NCBI GenBank assembly: GCA_035448825.1
Contig: DAOTJS010000002.1
Location: 62,001-126,000, forward strand
From: JAGNGI01 sp035448825
GTDB lineage: Bacteria; Fidelibacterota; UBA2242
Direction of reading: 5' to 3'
DNA: 64,000 nt
The first letter of the stretch is position 1. Each line of letters starts with the position of its first letter. A program made the position numbers and the translations under genes. Below are positions 1 to 9,072 of the stretch, one piece after another. The notes below the pieces were generated by a model that was not told where the DNA came from, ran no database searches, and worked only from the letters and a program-made list of their open reading frames with translations.

Positions 1-209
1 AATCCGCTATAGAAGACAGTCTGGTCGGTAAAGGTGAACGTACTCTGGTACTGAACGATGAAGCCCACCATTTAATGAATCCTTCGGATAAGGCGCTTAA
101 GAAATGGAAAGAATTTTTACTCGATCCCAAGTACGCGTTCAAGTTCATAGTGAATGTTTCGGGCACTTGCTACATCGGGGAAACTGAACCGGTAAGTTTT
201 GATTACTGA
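1..209 (+). pseudogene. Truncated DEAH-box helicase / type III restriction Res-like fragment (5' end outside window)
   Basis: An open frame enters from the left edge and stops at TGA 207-209. It contains LVLNDEAHH, a DEAH-box (motif II), and about 30 residues later VNVSGTCYIGE, which fits the motif III (SGT) region of type III restriction-subunit-like helicases. In that family the second RecA domain with motifs IV-VI follows; here the frame ends about 10 residues after the SGT motif. The gene therefore looks decapitated or frameshifted at its 3' end. Helicase family membership is inferred from two motifs only, and the 5' part cannot be seen. It could also be a recombination boundary, since the next gene is an unrelated secreted glycoside hydrolase. 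Confidence 0.5.
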
Positions 210-285
210 AAATAAGTTTTTAAAATTGGCAATAAATCGTAGATTTTTGTTCATTATGAAATTTTAATTAAGGAGTATTAGTAAA

Positions 286-2103
286 ATGTTTGGGAAAGGA
301 ATTCGCAGATCATTTTTCGGATTGAGCGTTCTGGTAGCAGCAATGGCTTACGGGGATAGTAACATTGTAGTTAATCCCGGGTTTGAAAGCGGTAGAGAGG
401 GCTGGTTTGATCGCACTTGCGCCATAGAAATTGTAACATCGCCAGTACACGAAGGCCGCCATAGTGGAAAAGCGTTTCAGCGATTAGCTAACTGGCAGGG
501 CATCAAACAGTCGGTATTTGGCAGGATGATTGACGGCAAAACCTATCAAGTTTCCGGCTGGGTCAGATTAGATAATGCACCCAGTGACGAAGTCGCCATT
601 TCTTTTGAACAACAAGATGACAGCGGAACGAAATACATCGGGGTTGCGCGCGGGATAGCTACCGATACGGCCTGGACTAAACTTTCCGGTGAATTTACGT
701 TAAATGTTACCGGCACTTTATCGGTTCTGGACGTGTACTTTGAGGGACCGATGCCGGGCGTCAATTTTTATGTAGATGATGTGGTTGTATATGGGCCGGA
801 GGCTAATCCGCCGGTAATCATTCCGCCCACGCCGCAGAGCCAAAGCCAGATTGATGCCAAAATCCGTCACCAAAAAATAGAGGGCTTCGGCGCTTCTGGT
901 GCTTATTATACCATGAATCTGGTAAATCATAATAAGAAGTCCGAATTGTATAACCTGCTTTTCAAAGAACTCGGTCTGGACATATTCCGCATTCGCAATA
1001 CTTACGATATGGAACCGCAATCTATGCAGGAAACCGTCGAGATTATCAAAAACGCCAAGGCGTTGCGGGGCGACGATTTTAAAGTTTTGATGTCGTCGTG
1101 GTCTCCACCGGCTTATTTGAAGAGTAATGACAATGAGGTCGGCGGTACGCTTAAAAAAGTCGCGGGAAAATTCGTTTACGACGGATTTGCCGACTGGTGG
1201 TACGAAAGCCTGATGGCTTATGCCAAGGCCGGGGCGACAATAGATTATATCAGCATTCAGAACGAGTTGAATTACGAAGCGCCGTGGGCGTCGTGCGTGT
1301 TTGCTCCCAGCGAATCCGACGATACCACCCTTGCCGCTCATAACATAGCCTACGAAACCGTCTGGCAGAAATTGCATTCCAAAATGGGCAAAGCAATGCC
1401 GAAAATGCTTACGCCTGAAACTTCCGGTCTGGGAGATTCCGAAGTATATATCAAAAATTTAATAGATTTATCGCATGTCTATGGCTATGCCCATCACCTC
1501 TATGATTGTAGCGGATGTGGCGCGGATCCGGATCGGTTTATTCCGCGAATGATTAGTTACCGGGAAATGGTCAAGAAATATGGCGACAAACCCATTTTCC
1601 AGACTGAATTTGAGGACGACCCCGGCGCCTGGCCGGACGCCCTCAATACCGCGCTTTTATTACATAATTCTTTAACAGTGGAGCAGGTTTCAGCCTATTT
1701 GTACTGGGATTTGTTCTGGGCGCCCGGTTCCGGTCTAGTTAGTTTGGATGATTTCGATACTTATACGATCAAGCCTACCTATTACGCTTTCAAACAGTAT
1801 TCGGCTTTTATTGATGCTAATTGGCAGAGAGTCGAAGCCGCCAATGATAATACCGGTCTTAGAATTTCCGCGTATATCAGTCCTGATAATAGAAAAATGA
1901 CGATCGTGATTCTTAATATAACTCAGGATATGGATATTAAACTTAAACTCTCGATCAAGAATTTCGCCGGTGACCAAGGTGCAATCTATCGTACCAGTGA
2001 AACTGAAAACTGCGTCTATTTGGGTAAATTCAACAAAAGAAAGCCATTAGAATTGCCGGCTAATTCCATTACGACCCTGTCGCTCTCTGCCGCCGGAAAG
2101 TGA
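286..2103 (+). CDS. Secreted GH30-family glycosidase (xylanase-like) with N-terminal carbohydrate-binding module
   Basis: Predicted 605-residue secreted enzyme. Residues 1-24 form a signal peptide (basic start, hydrophobic core, AMAYGDS). Residues about 25-170 look like a CBM4/9/22-type beta-sandwich (NPGFE start, YVDDVVVYG end). After a Pro-rich linker, residues about 185-600 match the GH30 clan-A barrel plus side beta-domain: IEGFGASGAYY, MSSWSPPAYLKS, SIQNELNYE with the likely acid/base Glu327, and IFQTEFEDD with the likely nucleophile Glu441. GH30 members of this type cut glucuronoxylan or related beta-glycans; the exact substrate is not readable from the sequence. AAGGAG lies 10 bases before the ATG. 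Unlike the next gene, it has no C-terminal sorting domain. The following esterase suggests a xylan-degrading pair. Confidence 0.85.
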   Translation: MFGKGIRRSFFGLSVLVAAMAYGDSNIVVNPGFESGREGWFDRTCAIEIVTSPVHEGRHSGKAFQRLANWQGIKQSVFGRMIDGKTYQVSGWVRLDNAPSDEVAISFEQQDDSGTKYIGVARGIATDTAWTKLSGEFTLNVTGTLSVLDVYFEGPMPGVNFYVDDVVVYGPEANPPVIIPPTPQSQSQIDAKIRHQKIEGFGASGAYYTMNLVNHNKKSELYNLLFKELGLDIFRIRNTYDMEPQSMQETVEIIKNAKALRGDDFKVLMSSWSPPAYLKSNDNEVGGTLKKVAGKFVYDGFADWWYESLMAYAKAGATIDYISIQNELNYEAPWASCVFAPSESDDTTLAAHNIAYETVWQKLHSKMGKAMPKMLTPETSGLGDSEVYIKNLIDLSHVYGYAHHLYDCSGCGADPDRFIPRMISYREMVKKYGDKPIFQTEFEDDPGAWPDALNTALLLHNSLTVEQVSAYLYWDLFWAPGSGLVSLDDFDTYTIKPTYYAFKQYSAFIDANWQRVEAANDNTGLRISAYISPDNRKMTIVILNITQDMDIKLKLSIKNFAGDQGAIYRTSETENCVYLGKFNKRKPLELPANSITTLSLSAAGK

Positions 2104-2181
2104 TGGATGCCAACGTTATTTGCCGGTACATTATATTATTTCAACCCGTTCGGTTTCCAATGTGAAAGGAGAAAATCCGTT

Positions 2182-4209
2182 ATGAAATTGTTGACGCACA
2201 CTATCGCTAATTGCAGATTTAATTGCCTGCACGTTCAACACCAAACTTCTTCTCTCATAATGATAATTTCTTTACTTATGGGATTGCTTTCCTTTGTTTC
2301 GGCTGAACCGACTAAATGGGTTGGCACCTGGAGTACTGCCCCGCAATTAGTGGAAACCAACAACAATCCGCCGAGTCCCGGGTTGAGTAATAATACCCTG
2401 CGCCAAATTGTCCGCGTTTCGATTGGCGGGGACACCCTGCGGCTCCGCTTTTCCAATGAATTCAGCTCAAAACCAGTCACTATGAATTCCGTTCACATTG
2501 CCATTTCAACCGGCGGTGGCACGATAAATACCGCTACCGACAAGTCGCTATTTTTCAACGGTTCTCCGAATGTCACTATGGAAGCAGGCACAGCCGTTAC
2601 CTCGGACCCTCTCCAATTTGCGTTGCCACCCAGGGCGGACGTTGCCATCACCATTTATTTTGGCGCTACTTCTCCCGACGTGACTGGTCACCCCGGCTCG
2701 AGAACTACATCATACTTACTTACCGGTAATGCAGTTACCAGAGAAGATTGTTCCGGTGCAGTCACCACCGATCACTGGTACGTTATTAACACCATCGATG
2801 TTAAAGCGCCGGACTCGGCCGCGGCAGTAGTGATATTGGGTAATTCCATCACGGATGGGCGCGGCTCCGGCACAAACAAACAAAACCGCTGGCCGGATGA
2901 ACTGGCGCGCCGCTTTCATGAAAATCCGGCTACCCGATTAGTAGCGGTTTTGAATCAGGGAATTGGTGGAAATTGCGTGCTAAGCGGAGGCTTGGGACCA
3001 ACCGCGCTCAGTCGCTTCGAACGCGATGTGCTCAATCAAAGCGGAGTGAGGTGGCTGATCATTTTCGAGGGCATAAATGACATCGGCAACGGAGCACCCG
3101 GCGTGGGCAACAAACTAATTGACGCTTACAAGCAGATGATAGTAAATGCGCATTCCAGAGGTATTTTTGTGTACGGAGCAACGTTGTTACCGATGAAGGG
3201 GTCATCCTATTATTCTGCAGCTCATGAAGCCGAGCGCAAAATCGTCAACGATTGGATAAGGAACGGCGGTTTTTTCGATGGGGTCATTGATTTAGATCGG
3301 GCACTGCGCAATCCGGCGGACACCTTGAGTCTATTGCCCGAAGCGGATGCCGGAGATCACCTCCACCCCAGCGAAACCGGCCACCGATTGATAGCTGAAG
3401 CGGTGGATCTAAATTTGTTTATGGGCAGAGAACCTCTGGTTTTTACTGATGAAAGTATGAGAATTTATTTCGAGCCCGAATGTGCTATCGTGGGGGAAAA
3501 GTGGGATATATTGACCGACCCTCAGGCATCCAACGGGAAATACCTAACGGTCAAAGCCGGAAACCAGAGTCTCGATAACGCGCCCTCCGGTGACGAAAAC
3601 GCCATTTATATTCCTTTTTCGATAGATAGTGCCGGAAGTTATTATCTGTATGCGCGATTAAACTGCCCCTCCTATGACGATGATTCTTATTGGATAAAAA
3701 TGGATGATGGGAATTTTCAAATGTTCAACGGATTAGTGACTACCGGTTGGGAATGGAAGAATTTAAGTTCTTACACTTTGACGAAAGGCGAGCATAAACT
3801 TACGATCGCTTACCGCGAAGACGGGTCAAAGCTGGATAAAATTTGTCTTTCGAATTCCGCCTATGCCCCGATTGGTATGGGTGACGAAGCCGAAAACATT
3901 TGTAGTCCTGACGGGACGGGGCTAATAAATTCACCAGATTCGCCTGATCGCTATGCTCTCAGACCTAATTATCCCAATCCTTTCAATCCCACCACAACGA
4001 TCGCCTATCAATTGTCAGAGACAGCCTTTGTCAGGATTGCCGTATATAATACGAACGGTCAATTAGTCGAGAACCTGGTTGCACAAGAACAACCGGCCGG
4101 ATGTTATGATATGGTCTGGGACGCCACGAATTATAGTTCGGGTATCTACTTATATAAATTTCAGGCAGGCAACTTTCGAAAGGTTGGGAAGTGTTTGCTA
4201 TTGAAATAA
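2182..4209 (+). CDS. Secreted SGNH/GDSL esterase with CBM-like domain and T9SS-type C-terminal sorting domain
   Basis: ATG 2182 is chosen because AAAGGAG lies 10 bases upstream; a longer frame upstream lacks such a site. The 675-residue product begins with a long signal peptide ending near LLSFVSA. The SGNH hydrolase core holds block I GNSITDG (catalytic Ser), an NQGIGGN Gly/Asn block, GINDIGN, and the catalytic pair in DHLHPSETGH. Next comes a CBM6/35-like beta-sandwich (starts near IYFEPECAIVG). The last 80 residues are a FlgD-like Ig/por-secretion domain with NYPNPFNPTTTIAY and GIYLYKF. Enzymes of this type often remove acetyl groups from plant polysaccharides, which suits the neighbouring GH30 gene. 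Substrate is inference. The sorting domain implies type IX-like export in this organism. Confidence 0.85.
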   Translation: MKLLTHTIANCRFNCLHVQHQTSSLIMIISLLMGLLSFVSAEPTKWVGTWSTAPQLVETNNNPPSPGLSNNTLRQIVRVSIGGDTLRLRFSNEFSSKPVTMNSVHIAISTGGGTINTATDKSLFFNGSPNVTMEAGTAVTSDPLQFALPPRADVAITIYFGATSPDVTGHPGSRTTSYLLTGNAVTREDCSGAVTTDHWYVINTIDVKAPDSAAAVVILGNSITDGRGSGTNKQNRWPDELARRFHENPATRLVAVLNQGIGGNCVLSGGLGPTALSRFERDVLNQSGVRWLIIFEGINDIGNGAPGVGNKLIDAYKQMIVNAHSRGIFVYGATLLPMKGSSYYSAAHEAERKIVNDWIRNGGFFDGVIDLDRALRNPADTLSLLPEADAGDHLHPSETGHRLIAEAVDLNLFMGREPLVFTDESMRIYFEPECAIVGEKWDILTDPQASNGKYLTVKAGNQSLDNAPSGDENAIYIPFSIDSAGSYYLYARLNCPSYDDDSYWIKMDDGNFQMFNGLVTTGWEWKNLSSYTLTKGEHKLTIAYREDGSKLDKICLSNSAYAPIGMGDEAENICSPDGTGLINSPDSPDRYALRPNYPNPFNPTTTIAYQLSETAFVRIAVYNTNGQLVENLVAQEQPAGCYDMVWDATNYSSGIYLYKFQAGNFRKVGKCLLLK

Positions 4210-4437
4210 ATTCACGAAAATATCTGTTTATATACTTCAAATTACTGGAACTGTTATCAAAAATAATTGACTGTCCCTTTCCCCCAGAATAGCCGATAAC
4301 CTGGTATTTAAACTGAATAGAATAATCAAGCCAAAAAACTTTTCCCGCAAAGGGATAAAACACATACTCCCCTCGATATTCGAATAACTTATTTGCTTAA
4401 TTTCTTGCCCGCTGGTTAGATTAGTAAGGATAATTTG
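4210..4437 (-). pseudogene. Possible frameshifted gene remnant between convergent genes
   Basis: On the minus strand two overlapping frames together give about 70 coherent, beta-rich residues: one frame reads ILTNLTSGQEIKQISYSNIE, and from about 4370 the next frame continues as GEYVFYPFAGKVFWLDYSI. No start or stop frames this as an intact gene. The region otherwise separates the convergent esterase and asd genes. I do not recognise a family. It may be chance; the reading is offered as a possible decayed gene. Confidence 0.2.
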
Positions 4438-4453
4438 CTAAAATTCATTAGCT

Positions 4454-5524
4454 TTATTTAATCTTCTCCAGCTCGCCTTTAGCTATAAAAAGTTCAGCAT
4501 TGAGGATCGCTCCACCCGCTGCGCCGCGAATTGTATTATGCGATAACACCACAAATTTATAATCGAGGATAGGACACTCCCTTAGACGACCAAGACTGAC
4601 GGTCATACCATTTTCCAGAAGGCGATGTAATCTCGGTTGCGGATAGCTGTTTTCTTCAAAATAGCAAAGCGGCTTTTTTGGTGCACTTGGCAGTTTCAAG
4701 CGTTGCGGTTCACCTTGAAATTCACGCCAGGCGGCGATGATCTCTTCAGCGGTCGGCTTTCGTTCCAACTTAACCGAGACACATTCCGTATGGCCATCAA
4801 CTACGGCGACCCGATTGCAAGCCGCGCTGATTGTAAATTGGGCTGGTTCGATATGCCCATCAATGTATTTCCCGAGAATCTTTTGGGGTTCACTTTCCAA
4901 TTTGGCTTCTTCACCGCCGATGAAGGGGATAACGTTATCGACAATATCCAAACTGGCGACGCCTGGATAACCGGCACCGGAAATCGCCTGCATCGTAACG
5001 ACATTAACCGCCGCAAGCCCAAATTGATCGAGTAAAGGTTTTAGAGCTACAACCAGACCGGTTGCGGCGCAATTTGGGTTAGTGATGATCGCGCCTCGTC
5101 CATATTTCTGGGTAGCGATAATCGCCATGTGATCGGAATTGACTTCCGGCACCAAAATCGGCACGTCGGGATCATAGCGATGATTGCGTGAATTGGAAAT
5201 TACGATATACCCGGCATTAGCAAAATTAGTTTCAATTTCCCCTGCCACGGAAGCATCCAGCCCAGAAAAAACAATTCGGCAGGGCAAATTCGGCTCGCAA
5301 TTTTGAACTACCATCGTCGCAATATTGTCAGGTAAAGGCTTAGCCATAAACCAATGCGCGGCATCGCGATAAGTTTTGCCAGCCGAGCGATCTGAAGCCG
5401 CTAAAGCGGCAATTTCAAACCAGGGGTGTTCTGATAATAGTTCGATGAATTTTTGTCCGACGCTACCGGTGGCACCCAGAATACCAACCGGGATTTTGGA
5501 CTTTAACTGACTGTTCGATTTCAA
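4454..5524 (-). CDS. asd: Aspartate-semialdehyde dehydrogenase, archaeal/eukaryal type
   Basis: Reduces aspartyl phosphate to aspartate semialdehyde with NADPH, the branch point to lysine, threonine and homocysteine/methionine. The sequence shows the Rossmann GILGATGSVGQKFIELL start, the catalytic Cys in TNPNCAATGLVVALKP, and ISGAGYPG, all typical of the non-bacterial type of the family. I place the start at TTG 5524, behind AAAGGG and 10 bases after the lysC stop, giving 356 residues; an upstream start would overlap lysC by 41 bases and add an unconserved tail. It is the last gene of a four-gene operon with lysC and two anaerobic homocysteine-synthesis genes, so its product is probably shared between lysine/threonine and homocysteine. 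Confidence 0.93.
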   Translation of the reverse strand: MKSNSQLKSKIPVGILGATGSVGQKFIELLSEHPWFEIAALAASDRSAGKTYRDAAHWFMAKPLPDNIATMVVQNCEPNLPCRIVFSGLDASVAGEIETNFANAGYIVISNSRNHRYDPDVPILVPEVNSDHMAIIATQKYGRGAIITNPNCAATGLVVALKPLLDQFGLAAVNVVTMQAISGAGYPGVASLDIVDNVIPFIGGEEAKLESEPQKILGKYIDGHIEPAQFTISAACNRVAVVDGHTECVSVKLERKPTAEEIIAAWREFQGEPQRLKLPSAPKKPLCYFEENSYPQPRLHRLLENGMTVSLGRLRECPILDYKFVVLSHNTIRGAAGGAILNAELFIAKGELEKIK

Positions 5525-5534
5525 TTTTTTCCCT

Positions 5535-6914
5535 TTAATTAATAGAATTGGTAAAAAAAGCTGTATGCAAAGCATTGACTGCCGGCACTAAACAAGGCTC
5601 TTTGACGATAAAATAGGTCGCTACATCCGAAGCGCCCAATGAAATCATTTCGATGTTAATATTTTGGCCAGCAATAGCACTGAAAATTTTCGCGGCTAAA
5701 CCGGGTGTCTGTTTCAATCCCGCGCCAACTGCCGCTACGACGACTTCATCATCGCAATGCTCGATCGAATCAATCAATCCGTCTTTCAAAACTTGGAGAG
5801 CTTTATAGCCGACTTTAGAATCTTTGCGGTCAATCAGCAAATTAATACAGGTCTGCGAGGTAATAATCGAGTAAATATTAACTCCACAGGCGGCTAAGCG
5901 ACTGCCGATTTCGGAAATAACGCCCGGTTTATAACCAACACCAGCGCCTTTTATCCGTAAAACCGAAATGTTTTTATTATAAGTAACACTTTTAATAATT
6001 GCCGTATTGAGAATTTCTTTAGCACAAATTTCGGTGCCTTCAATCTCCGGATGATAAATATTACGAATTACTAATGGAATCGAGTCGTGAATCAACGGCT
6101 CGACTGTGCGCGGATGTAATATTTTAGCACCGAAGTAGGAAAGCTCAGCCGCTTCGTAGTAGGATAATTTATCAATTAAGGTCGCCGTCGGCACAATCTT
6201 TGGATCGGCGGTCATAAATCCATCCACATCTTTCCAGATTTCTAAACGGTCGGCTTTCAAACCTTGGGCAATGACCGCCGCGCTATAGTCGGAACTATTT
6301 CGGCCAAAGAGGGTAACTTTGCCGTTTTTATTAACCCCAAAGAATCCGGTAATTAGCGGCGTAATGCCTTTTTCAAGCAATGGATAGACATGCGATGGCA
6401 AATTTTTACGAACTATTGGCAACAATGCGGTAGCACTGGTAAAGGAATCGTCGGTGACAATTCCAATTTTATCAGACTCTAAATACTGAGCCGGAATGCC
6501 ATGAGCCTTAAAAATCGTCGCCGACAAAATTACCGATAGCCGTTCACCAAAGCTCATAATCAGAGCGTAAAGCTGAGGGGTCATTTCTTCGGTATAAGCC
6601 AGACCATAAAGCAGGCGTTCGAGTTTCTGAATCCGCTCTTCTAATTCATTCATACAGTCCGATATCATAGTCGGATCGGTAACTAAGTCGGTTAATATTT
6701 TAGCATGCCAGGCTCTGATCTTAGTTGTGGTATTTTCGATGGATTGCTCGTTGGCGCGAGCCTCACGGATTGTAGTTTCCAACCAATCGGTCATGCCATA
6801 AATTGCTGATAGAACGACTGCCTTCGGTTCTTTATCCTCCGCTAAAATACGGATTGTTTCCGCATAGGCGTTTTTATCTTTCAAACTGGCACCACCGAAT
6901 TTCAATACTTTCAT
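5535..6914 (-). CDS. lysC: Aspartate kinase (monofunctional, with C-terminal ACT domains)
   Basis: Phosphorylates aspartate to aspartyl phosphate, the first step of the aspartate family. The 459 residues start with the kinase motif KFGGASL, contain GFFGVNKNGKVTLFGRNSSD (nucleotide and aspartate binding) and the DVDGFMTADP region, and end in two ACT domains (about residues 310-459) of the type that binds Lys or Thr. No homoserine dehydrogenase is fused. It lies 16 bases after the COG2122 gene and 10 bases before asd, so the operon supplies aspartate semialdehyde directly to the homocysteine genes encoded upstream. Allosteric feedback is expected from the ACT domains, but the effector cannot be told from sequence. 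Confidence 0.93.
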   Translation of the reverse strand: MKVLKFGGASLKDKNAYAETIRILAEDKEPKAVVLSAIYGMTDWLETTIREARANEQSIENTTTKIRAWHAKILTDLVTDPTMISDCMNELEERIQKLERLLYGLAYTEEMTPQLYALIMSFGERLSVILSATIFKAHGIPAQYLESDKIGIVTDDSFTSATALLPIVRKNLPSHVYPLLEKGITPLITGFFGVNKNGKVTLFGRNSSDYSAAVIAQGLKADRLEIWKDVDGFMTADPKIVPTATLIDKLSYYEAAELSYFGAKILHPRTVEPLIHDSIPLVIRNIYHPEIEGTEICAKEILNTAIIKSVTYNKNISVLRIKGAGVGYKPGVISEIGSRLAACGVNIYSIITSQTCINLLIDRKDSKVGYKALQVLKDGLIDSIEHCDDEVVVAAVGAGLKQTPGLAAKIFSAIAGQNINIEMISLGASDVATYFIVKEPCLVPAVNALHTAFFTNSIN

Positions 6915-6930
6915 ACCGATTCAAATTCCT

Positions 6931-7644
6931 TCATTTGGCAATCATACTTTCACTCATTTCAACGCGGCAAATTTCTGGGATTTCTCCCGCAAATCCAACA
7001 TAATCTTCTATAATTACGATACATCCGGCTATACCGAAATTTAATACCTCATTCATCGCTTTTTCAATTGCAAATTTATCTTTTTCTCGAATACGATTTC
7101 CCAGAGCAGTCGCGGCGGCGTCCGCCAGCACCGGATCGTCAGCGAGAATGACACTAGCGTGCGACTTTCCGAAACTCAAAGAATGTCCGATTACTCCGGA
7201 GGAAGTACAGACACTGGTCAGCGTCGAATGGGCCGGAATCCGTAAGCCGAGATCGTGAATTACAGCCGATCCAGTGTAAATCCCAACTACTACCGGTCGG
7301 TCATTCAGGATAGCAATATCACCGCCGTTATCAACAATAGCAAAGGTAGCGCCGGCTTGTTGCATCGCTAGAACGGCATATTTAGCTATCGCCCCGGCTA
7401 CCGCCGCCATCGGGCCGACTCCGCAAATAGCCCCAGCGTCCGCCATTTCTTGGATAATTTGGCTGGCGTTGCTCGGAACTCTGTGAGGCTTCAAGGTCGC
7501 TTTAAAAATAGGATCGTTGGAGATATAGTTCTCAATTTCCGTATAGCGACGGACAATTTCATCTTGGGCGATTTTGAAAAATTCAGGCTCGCCGGCAAGG
7601 CGAGCAATGGTGAATTTATGTCGGAAAGTTACCGTTTGATTCAT
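6931..7644 (-). CDS. UPF0280/COG2122 protein, homocysteine-biosynthesis partner (ApbE-like fold)
   Basis: 237 residues with the UPF0280 family pattern: an N-terminal RHKFTIARLAGEPEFF segment, ADAGAICGVGPMAAVAGAIA, VDNGGDIAI, and SVCTSSGVIGHSLSFG. In methanogens the COG2122 protein works with COG1900 proteins to turn aspartate semialdehyde and a sulfur donor into homocysteine without O-acylhomoserine (established for Methanosarcina acetivorans). Here it sits 13 bases after the COG1900-ferredoxin gene and before lysC and asd, which is strong context for the same role. The precise chemistry it catalyses is not settled in the family. Confidence 0.85.
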   Translation of the reverse strand: MNQTVTFRHKFTIARLAGEPEFFKIAQDEIVRRYTEIENYISNDPIFKATLKPHRVPSNASQIIQEMADAGAICGVGPMAAVAGAIAKYAVLAMQQAGATFAIVDNGGDIAILNDRPVVVGIYTGSAVIHDLGLRIPAHSTLTSVCTSSGVIGHSLSFGKSHASVILADDPVLADAAATALGNRIREKDKFAIEKAMNEVLNFGIAGCIVIIEDYVGFAGEIPEICRVEMSESMIAK

Positions 7645-7657
7645 CGCTCGCTTGATT

Positions 7658-9004
7658 TTATCCCAGACAACCGACTGAACATACTTTGGTACAGATGCGA
7701 CATAGGTTGCATTTGGCGTAGTCTATGTTTATTTGATTATTTTCATTAATAAAAATAGCCTTCTCCGGGCACTGGGCAATACAGAGTTCACAAAGGATGC
7801 AACGAGAATGGTCAATTTGAATTTCTTTGGAATGCTTCTGGTTGGGTACCGTTGGTGGCTGTGATTTTTTCGGTGTCCGGACGGCTAATTGTTTGGCCTT
7901 TCCAATTTTGGGAATCGGCTCGACCGCTTCAGTCAGGATAAAATTGCCGCTTAAAATCCAATTTTTCAATTCATTAGCAATTTTGCGAGCCATAAACAGA
8001 CTGGAAAGCGAACCCGTAGGAACCGGCTTGCCCTCAATTTCTACTTGACCGGATTTGAGCTCCCGGTATGTAACTCCGGTTCTCAGAATTGGACGTTTCA
8101 ATCGTGGAATTCCGTAATCCACAATATTTACCCTGAGTTCATCATCGGTTATGGCAACCGAACGAGCGATTTCTTCATTCAGAAGTGGAATCGGCACGCC
8201 AATCCCAACGAACAGGGTACAGCCATAGCCATAGACATAAGCTCCGCGTAGATATTCGGGACGCATAAGTTTCAAATCGCCCTTGACCATTAAATTGGCA
8301 AAACCTGTTTCTGGACTGTGCTGACTGCCCGAATCAATTACATATCCTACGCCGCCGCCTAGGAAAATACGTGTTCCCAGACCGATCGCCAAAAAATTCG
8401 GGTCATTATTAAGAGGCGACAGTTCACCCGCGCCGGAGTAGGTGACATTACCGAGCCGTGGCAGTAATCTTCCCATATAGGTGTAAATAATACGATCAGT
8501 CGAATTAGCCGCGGCATTATAACGTTGATAAGCATTACGTGGATTGAGCAGAACAGCCTGATTAAGGTCTTTGAGCGTAAATTCAGTTACAATGGAATCA
8601 AGCGGATAACAATCAGTAGGTTTGCCTTCGGCTTCTAAGACGAGATTTTTGCCGGCTACCATATCCTCTATGACATGGCCTCCGCCGTAATGACCATTCG
8701 ATTTTTGGGAACGCTCGGTAGCACCGATATAAGCATCCACCGCCGCTAAACCACCGTATGCTGGAACGTCGTTAATTTTCACTTTTTCCATTTTTAAGGG
8801 CGGGTCAGTATGACCAAAATTCAAAAATGCTCCGGAAGAACACATTGCTCCAAAAGTACCAGTCGTGACAACATCAACTTTCTCCAAAACACTTTTAATA
8901 CCCTGTTCCCGAATAAAGCTCTTTATCTCCTCCGCCGTCATCACAACTGCCTGACGGTTTTTTATCTTCTGGTTAATCTCGGCGTAGCTTTTTACAATTT
9001 TCAT
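7658..9004 (-). CDS. COG1900 (DUF39/HcyBio) homocysteine biosynthesis protein fused to a 2x[4Fe-4S] ferredoxin
   Basis: 448 residues. Residues 1 to about 375 form the DUF39/HcyBio domain, with a conserved Cys55 in GTFGAMCSSGAF and a Gly-rich IFLGGGVGYV. There are no CBS domains. Residues about 394-448 are a dicluster ferredoxin with two CxxCxxCxxxC motifs (CILCELCIAQC and CNLCRICTKVC). In Methanosarcina the COG1900 protein and the ferredoxin partner are separate genes; here both are one chain, so the fusion supplies electrons for incorporation of a sulfur atom into aspartate semialdehyde. The electron role is inferred. It is the first gene of the operon, behind a candidate promoter at 9102-9130; AAAGGA precedes the ATG. 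Confidence 0.88.
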   Translation of the reverse strand: MKIVKSYAEINQKIKNRQAVVMTAEEIKSFIREQGIKSVLEKVDVVTTGTFGAMCSSGAFLNFGHTDPPLKMEKVKINDVPAYGGLAAVDAYIGATERSQKSNGHYGGGHVIEDMVAGKNLVLEAEGKPTDCYPLDSIVTEFTLKDLNQAVLLNPRNAYQRYNAAANSTDRIIYTYMGRLLPRLGNVTYSGAGELSPLNNDPNFLAIGLGTRIFLGGGVGYVIDSGSQHSPETGFANLMVKGDLKLMRPEYLRGAYVYGYGCTLFVGIGVPIPLLNEEIARSVAITDDELRVNIVDYGIPRLKRPILRTGVTYRELKSGQVEIEGKPVPTGSLSSLFMARKIANELKNWILSGNFILTEAVEPIPKIGKAKQLAVRTPKKSQPPTVPNQKHSKEIQIDHSRCILCELCIAQCPEKAIFINENNQINIDYAKCNLCRICTKVCSVGCLG

Positions 9005-9072
9005 ATAATCCTTTCAGCCAAAAAAGCGTAATAATATAATAAATTTTACCCAGATTATTGGCGGACTACTTT

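Noticed and set aside
718..1377. 219-codon minus-strand frame inside the GH30 gene
   Set aside because: It is antisense to a clear GH30 catalytic domain and shows no family motifs.
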